NCBI GenBank assembly: GCA_032622095.1
Contig: CP136062.1
Span: 141,688,351-141,752,350, forward strand
Reading direction: 5' to 3'
DNA length: 64,000 bases
Source of the DNA: Siphonodentalium dalli
Lineage: Eukaryota > Mollusca > Scaphopoda > Gadilida > Siphonodentaliidae
Position 1 is the first letter of the stretch, and each line of letters starts with the position of its first letter. This document shows, piece after piece, positions 58,633 through 64,000 of this stretch. A model generated the notes under the pieces. That model searched no databases. It had not been told where the DNA came from and saw nothing but the letters and a program-made list of their open reading frames with translations. Both the position numbers and the translations under genes were made by a program.

Positions 58633-58715
58633 CTCTTATATAGGGGATATTTGACCATACATACCCGCCGGGTAGCACGAGCGCATCACTCCCGCTGGTG
58701 GCATATGTGACGTCA
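58633..58715 (-). promoter_or_regulatory. TATA box and perfect CRE upstream of light-chain copy 3
   Basis: TATATAAGAG on the minus strand at 58633-58642 and TGACGTCA at 58708-58715, spaced as in copy 2. Confidence 0.65.
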
Positions 58716-59439
58716 TACTGGGCACAGCACCCGGTGTATGGCAATACTCGTATCTGATATGGCCGGTCAACTAATTGGATATACGTTAATTGTGTATAAC
58801 AACGGATAAAGATGTCATAATTATGTTATATCAACGTCCGTCTTACATATTAATTCAAGAATAAACATCCCGCGTATGAGGGCTGCTGGGTAGGCATGCA
58901 TGCTGCATACCCACATCTTGTCCTTGTTTTCAATCTGTGGGGTTTCTATAATTCAAGAATTAGTAATAATTCATAAACGACCATCCCTTTTATCTGGCCA
59001 TGCAAGCACCACGCCCGATGTCAGTCCATGCATGCTATCAATCTATGGGGAACCACAGAGCGATTTTAGTCTAGACGCGGCTGTTGGTCCTGATTTTGGT
59101 TTAGATATATATTCAGGGTTTCAGACCTCCAATTACAATCGTCGTCTGTTGTGTTCTGTTGAAAAAAATGCAGAAAACCGAATATGACTTATAAACTAGA
59201 CCTAAAATACCAAAGAATATAATTAAGTTATTGAAAATTTGACCAATTAATTGTTGTTGTCCCTTTAAAACAACGAAATTGTCTGAAATATTTGCATAGA
59301 AAATTCAATATCAAACAAAATAACGCATTTTACGGGGCACTTCTCGTTCCAAACCTGCTATTCTATACATAAGATTAAAAATAAAAGGTAATTATATCAT
59401 ATATCATAATAATTAGCCTGGAACATGCATAGGGTTATT

Positions 59440-60258
59440 TTGAAGTCTATGTTTGCAAAAGATAAGATACTGTGACCACGTTTTGACTCAGAACTACTGG
59501 CCATGATGACGGTCGAATATAGACGTTGGACTTTGATCTTTCAAGATCCAACAGAGCAGCAACACAAGCAGCGACGTCTGGTGTCAGATTGCCAACTTTA
59601 TTGGTACCGTCGAACACGACAACATTATTCTTGGCGTGCCCCGTTTGATTCTCGCATTAGGCGGGCATCCTCAGGGGTGGTCAAAACGTTAACCAATTCT
59701 TGTGGGATAAGCCCGGCGGTTACCAATGGGTGATCTCGTTTTTCGAGTTGTTGAGATTGGCTTTCGTGACTATTATTGTTATTATTGTAATTGAAGCTTA
59801 AGGCGCTTCCATGGTTGAATGGTATTGAATTGAAGATATGCGCGCACTTTGAATGCTTCTTTATAAAAGCGTTTTTGTGAGGAGTGATCGAGCATTCAAT
59901 CGATATGCTGGGTGGGCAGTCCCCAAACGTGGTCACACCGCCATCGGTACAAATACTGGCATCGCTGGCGACTATAATTAAGTTACTTTTGGTTACCGTT
60001 CTCACAAACCGCGTTGAGAATTCCGTCTTCATCCATACCAACATTGATCGGCTTGTCCTCTTTGTCTGGTGGATTGGACGACTGCTGTTCTGCAAGACTT
60101 GTAGTTTCAGCATCCTGTTCATCTTGGGTTTCTTGTTCGCTTCCCAACGATACGTCTAGGTTAATGATATTTGGATCAGCATCACTAGAACAACCACATA
60201 GTAACATCACAGTCTCATCACAGTTATATATTTTGCTCCGGATTATATCGCAAGGCAT
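59440..60258 (-). pseudogene. Decayed cysteine-containing gene, possibly lectin-like, copy D
   Basis: Open from MPCDIIRSKIYNCDETVMLLCGCSSD through ETTSLAEQQSSNPPDKEDKP to EDGILNAVCENGNQ. A frame break near 59985 then leads into LIIVASDASICTDGGVTT, FGDCPPSISIECSITP and on to HPLVTAGLIPQELVNVLTTP and DARLMRESNGARQE in one frame. This is the best copy for reconstructing domain order. CENGN...IIVASDAS is the most lectin-like stretch. Confidence 0.4.
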
Positions 60259-61309
60259 TCGATTCGAGTGTTGTCCTCAATAAGTTGAAGTTGAAGTATT
60301 TCCAAGAAAAGTATATCAATACTTTTTCAACAGCAAACTGTGGAACACCAATTAATATCTCTTATAATATTCAGGAGCCGTACATATAAGTTCACTTGTA
60401 TATTATGGTGTGTTATAAACATCTACTTACTTTTATACGTTGCGCGTAATTGGATCTATTTAGGTATAGGTAAGTTATAGGTATTCACAGACAAATTGAG
60501 TCATTGAAATTGAATCAAAATCCTGGTTCCGTGCCTACCAGAATTATAAACTGCACATTATTTCACACTCACACAAAGGGGAACATCTAATTTTGATAGG
60601 GTAATGATTCTGACCAAGTCTGCATGGGGCGTATATATATATAGTTTCGAGCATATCTGCCAAATATATGGTGGCCTGTTGAACTGTTAATCCACCAAGC
60701 AAAATAATTTTCTTACATGCATGGGAAGGGAAACACGATGAAAGATAGGTAAATGTAAATGAACTTCACATCATCTCTTGCGCATGCACTTTTTAACCCC
60801 AAAAGAAAGAAAACAATAACGGTTTCGATGTACAAGATTGTCGACAAAGGCACCTGTTATTCGAAAATGCTGTCGTCAGTGATGGCTTCTATGGTACGAA
60901 CATAATACTTACGAAATATGTATATTTCTGTGAAAACGCATGCCGTTTGATGGTAGTGATTACTTTTGGTTTGTGACGAGATAATTGATCTTTCTAAACA
61001 CGCGACACTTGAACTTATTTTGCCTCGCCCTAGAACGAGATTAACTGACGACATTACCTAGGTGACGACTTTATGTCGATGTACGTTAGATTGCAATTTT
61101 ATATGAACATATTGGATGAGGGTGCACATGGGATTGAACATAAGTTATATAACTTAGATTAGTTCCTCTTCCTGTTCACTGAAGATCACCGAGCTACTAT
61201 GTATCTGAAATGTGTAAAATAGTGTAGAACACGTTGAAATTCCGATACTGAATATGATAATTAATAATAACTTGGCATAAGTTGCTGTGGCCCATGTTAC
61301 TTACTTTTA

Positions 61310-62291
61310 GGGTGCATTTACATTGCTATAGAAATGTATACAGATCTGTATGAAGTCACGTGTCGCGCATTACTGTGATCACAACATGATTACTAATAGT
61401 GAACGCGCGCTCATCAGTACTCTGGTAATTGACAATTCACTGCGAGTCGTGTCAGTTTAGGCCAGACATAAAAATGTATCAACTATCAACAGATAACAGC
61501 GATTTGGTATGTGCCGCAGGTATTTAAAGTGTATCCTTATACCACTTGATAATGGTTCGAAGAAAGAATGAAAATCATGCAGTTACCCTACAACACCCTT
61601 TATTTGACCAAATGTAGTAAATTTTCCAACTGATGACAATTCCAATGACAATGTTGACCAGTGTAGGACAATATTGTTTTCTTAAATTACATGCAGTTTT
61701 TATATATAGCTGTTAGACAATAAATATGATGATAATGACTGGCCACGGGGAGGGAACAGGTCACAATCTTTCCAAGTGTTGGACATTTCCAACATTACAC
61801 CCGCCCCTATGATAAGGTTGGAAAATTTCCAGCTGATGGCCATTCCAGCTCAAAATTTTGATAAAAAGTAGGAAATTATGCAAATATTGGTCCGAAAACA
61901 ATACCCCCCCCCCAAATAAAATGTTTGAAAATCAAACTACAAGATCATTTTCAATCTATTGCTGGTTTGGAAATTACAACTAATGTTGTGTCAGGTATGA
62001 AATATCCAACAATTGAACAAGTTGCCACGTCCCTATCCGTGTTCAATATTCGAAATACACGGGTTGAAATGACAACGAAAACTAAAACACATTCGCCAAG
62101 CCCGAGTAACAATTAATCAAAACTGATTTGCCTGTCGCAATGCTTCGGCGTTGACCGTGACGTATAGCGGACACGATTTTTGCTCACACGAACTAATACC
62201 GTTTTCTTTCTGTGTGCATTTCTATATCAACCCGTTTACACTAGTCTGATTGTAGATCTATGTACATTTCTATAGCAATGTAAATGCACCC
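61310..62291. mobile_element. PIF/Harbinger-like MITE (982 bp, TTA target)
   Basis: The ends GGGTGCATTTACATTGCTAT and, at the right, its exact inverted form run for about 30 bases (continuing AGAAATGTA). TTA flanks both sides (61307-61309 and 62292-62294). A 3-bp TTA duplication and GGG-starting inverted ends fit PIF/Harbinger. No transposase; the interior has a C-run at 61904 and short ORFs (63 residues at 61925). Units A and C lack it. Confidence 0.8.
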
Positions 62292-62299
62292 TTAGCAAT

Positions 62300-62635
62300 A
62301 CTCAATTCGTATATTCGGTCATGAGGACGGGAAGAATTACAATACCCCCTCCCTGTATTGAACCATCGCGCCTAACTGGACCAGAAAGCCTCTAATTTGA
62401 ATGTCCTCTTATATGGAAATTAGTGTCAATATGAGTTTCAGTGAAACGTAAGTTAACATATCATATGTCCATTATTCGCTATAGGTGTGTGTCTAACACT
62501 GATATGAAATATTGATAAGAAGTTTTGGTCACCGTTGGTCGACATATTTTCAGGGCCTGGATTTTGATGAATGTCGCCGCACCTAATCAGTAGTATTTCT
62601 TGATTCGGTTCCGGCGTATCAAATGAAAAGTCCAT
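62300..62635 (-). pseudogene. CR1-like LINE fragment with 2A-like motif, unit D
   Basis: The minus-strand reading LLIRCGDIHQNPGP (2A-like, with His in place of the usual Glu) is followed by NFLSIFHISVRH, the start of the endonuclease domain. After a frame change and deletion come FTETHIDTNFHIRGHS, then RRDGSIQGGGIVILP. Without reverse transcriptase it is a dead fragment. The NPGP is intact here and mutated in unit A. A short stub remains in unit C (about 44385-44430). Confidence 0.75.
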
Positions 62636-62649
62636 ATCGAGTTTCTCCG

Positions 62650-63110
62650 TTTGGATAATTCTTCAAGAGCCATTCGAGGTGGTGTTATACTTTATTCGTC
62701 CGTCCGTCCATCCGTGTGTGAGTACATGTGTCCGACCGAACAAATATCGCAGCCAAGGGTTGTTGGATCTGAATGAAATTGGCATGGATGTTGGCTAACA
62801 GGATGCCTTTTAAAAGACGTTGTTCGCATTTTCTGTTCTATAGAGTTGTCCTTCTTTGTCTGAAAATGATGTTTACTGATCGTCCGCACATATACATGTA
62901 TTTCAGCCGTGATTGAACGGATCTCAATGAAAAATCGTAGGGTGGATCGCAACCAGAAGTGCTCTCAAAATAATGGTCACTGGCGTTCGCGTTTCCTGTT
63001 CTAGAGTTATCCTTTCTTCCTGGAAATGATTTATTTCTGTCCGTCTTTGCAGATATATGTATCTCAGCCATTGCTTATCGGATGGCAATAATGGGTACAT
63101 GTTTATCAAC
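62650..63110. repeat. Diverged tandem repeat (TTCGTCCGTCCGTCC type)
   Basis: Two or three ~170 bp blocks share CGTTCGC(A/G)TTT(T/C)CTGTTCTA, a GTCCGTC-rich run, and TATATGTATCTCAGCCATTG- or AAATATCGCAGCCAAGGG-like segments. The right end of unit A (13258-13408) is one such block, so unit D ends inside an array rather than at unique DNA. Confidence 0.5.
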
Positions 63111-64000
63111 ACGTGTATCATGTGGTGCATGTTTTAAGCTTGGGTTACACGTTATTTTAAATGCATGTTTGGGTTACACGTTATTTTAAATGCATGTTTC
63201 GTATATATCTTGGTGGAATACATATTTTTGTCCCATTGTATGACTCAGTTCATGACAGAACAGGATATGACGCACTTGTAGTACATGACCAAATCGAGGA
63301 CAAGATATCAGCTCAACTTGACGAAGTCAAGTTTGAGCTATATATTGCCATGGGTTGGCGTCCGGTGTGCGCGTCCGTCAACAATTTGGCACAACCTACT
63401 GACCACACATTCATCCGATCGTCACAAAACTTCAGATGGATTTTCTGGGAGCAATCGATGCTTTTCCGAATTTCGTCAAAAACATGGCCAGCAACTGCCA
63501 TCATGGATTTCAAATTTGAACACACCGGTACAATCGGCAGTCCGCATTTATTGGGGAATTTGTTTAGTTTACAGGTATGTTTAGGGTCACCTGTTGGTGG
63601 ATGCATGCTATCGAATTTGACCGATTTTCGATGAAAAACATGAGCCACCGACAGCCATCTTGGATTTTTACATCATTTGCGTGAATAATCCTTTGGCACA
63701 CACTATACAGACCGCATTATTCATCCGATCGCCACCAAACTTCATATGGATCTTCGTGGTTACCATTAGATGGGAGCCATCGAATTTTTCCGAATTCCGA
63801 ATTTCGTTAAAAAAAATCTTGTATTTTATTCTTTCCATGACTGTATCCTTCGGCACACCCTACATGCCATATCCATATTCCGATCGTCACCAATCTTAAT
63901 TTAGATCTTTGGGATGGCCTCTATATGGGATCCATCAAATTGCGCCGACAGCCATCCTGGATTTTACATTTGAACCAATCGGTATAGGTATTGTAGAAAT
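63111..64000. repeat. Diverged tandem repeat (CCATCTTGGATTTT type) to the window end
   Basis: Blocks repeat about every 180-230 bases: ATTCATCCGATCG(C/T)CACCAAACTTCA, GGGAGC(C/A)ATCGA, GAATTTCGT(C/T)AAAAA, GCCA(T)CTTGGATTTT. A 27-base doublet (TTGGGTTACACGTTATTTTA) opens the region at about 63140-63190. ORFs of up to 157 residues follow the repeat but show no domain. Confidence 0.5.

Larger units (their letters stand above)
44882..62839. repeat. Unit D: full-length but interrupted copy of the duplicated segment
   Basis: It matches unit A from 1320 to about 13408. Differences: left hairpin arm lost (45298); a 5.65 kb insertion (49829-55479); a deletion of ~570 bp at about 56366 with ACATGTA microhomology at the joint; loss of the part matching A 12135-12303; and a Harbinger-like MITE (61310-62291). 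The right edge is at TTCTGTTCT (62839), where a different repeat continues. Confidence 0.9.

Noticed and set aside
63161..63634. 157-residue ORF near the window end
   Set aside because: It follows a diverged tandem repeat, overlaps equally long ORFs in two other frames, and shows no motif.

Overview
This is eukaryotic (animal) DNA, most likely from a mollusc or another lophotrochozoan. The evidence is spliced multi-exon coding sequence, TATA-box promoters, AT-rich intergenic DNA packed with transposable elements, and three genes for a myosin regulatory light chain closest to the molluscan type as I remember it. No operons, CRISPR arrays, rRNA operons or convincing tRNA genes were seen. Identities below come from reading the sequence; no search or alignment was run.

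The window is built mainly from four copies, whole or partial, of one long segment that I call the unit. Unit A (about 313-13575) is the most complete. Unit B (about 16784-26164) lacks the right third. Unit C (about 39141-44430) has only the right half. Unit D (about 44882-62839) is complete in outline but is split by a 5.65 kb insertion (49829-55479) and carries smaller insertions and deletions. From left to right a unit holds: a TA microsatellite; a promoter-like patch with a long hairpin; a Helitron-like element of about 3 kb filled with a diverged tandem array; a foldback element with 110 bp arms; a small palindrome; a diverged 170-180 bp tandem repeat; an intronless myosin regulatory light chain gene on the minus strand; a decayed cysteine-containing gene on the minus strand; and a fragment of a CR1-like LINE.

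Between units A and B lies a spacer (13576-16783) with a piggyBac-like MITE (TTAA sites) and a clear nanos homologue, whose N-terminal and zinc-finger frames are offset by one base. Unit B breaks off at 26164, and a nine-exon gene of an uncharacterised, probably transposase-derived family starts there. It has a homopolymer frameshift in exon 7 and no 3' end before repeats begin near 33.3 kb. From 33.3 to 39.1 kb there are Helitron fragments, diverged repeats and a MITE. Units C and D are joined through a short GC-rich tandem repeat and a cluster of AGCTAATTAGCT palindromes.

The genes that look able to function are the three light-chain copies (159 residues each, intact, TATA boxes, mostly silent differences) and possibly nanos. 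The transposase-like gene and the lectin-like relics look broken. The most novel-looking material is a MITE family with CAGGGG ends and 7-bp target duplications (19025, 30709, 38519), an insertion carrying a 28S rRNA piece that stops at the R2 target site (about 53031-53079), an 81-bp GC-rich insert with 12-bp flanking repeats (37439-37519), and a palindrome motif shared between unrelated repeat families.
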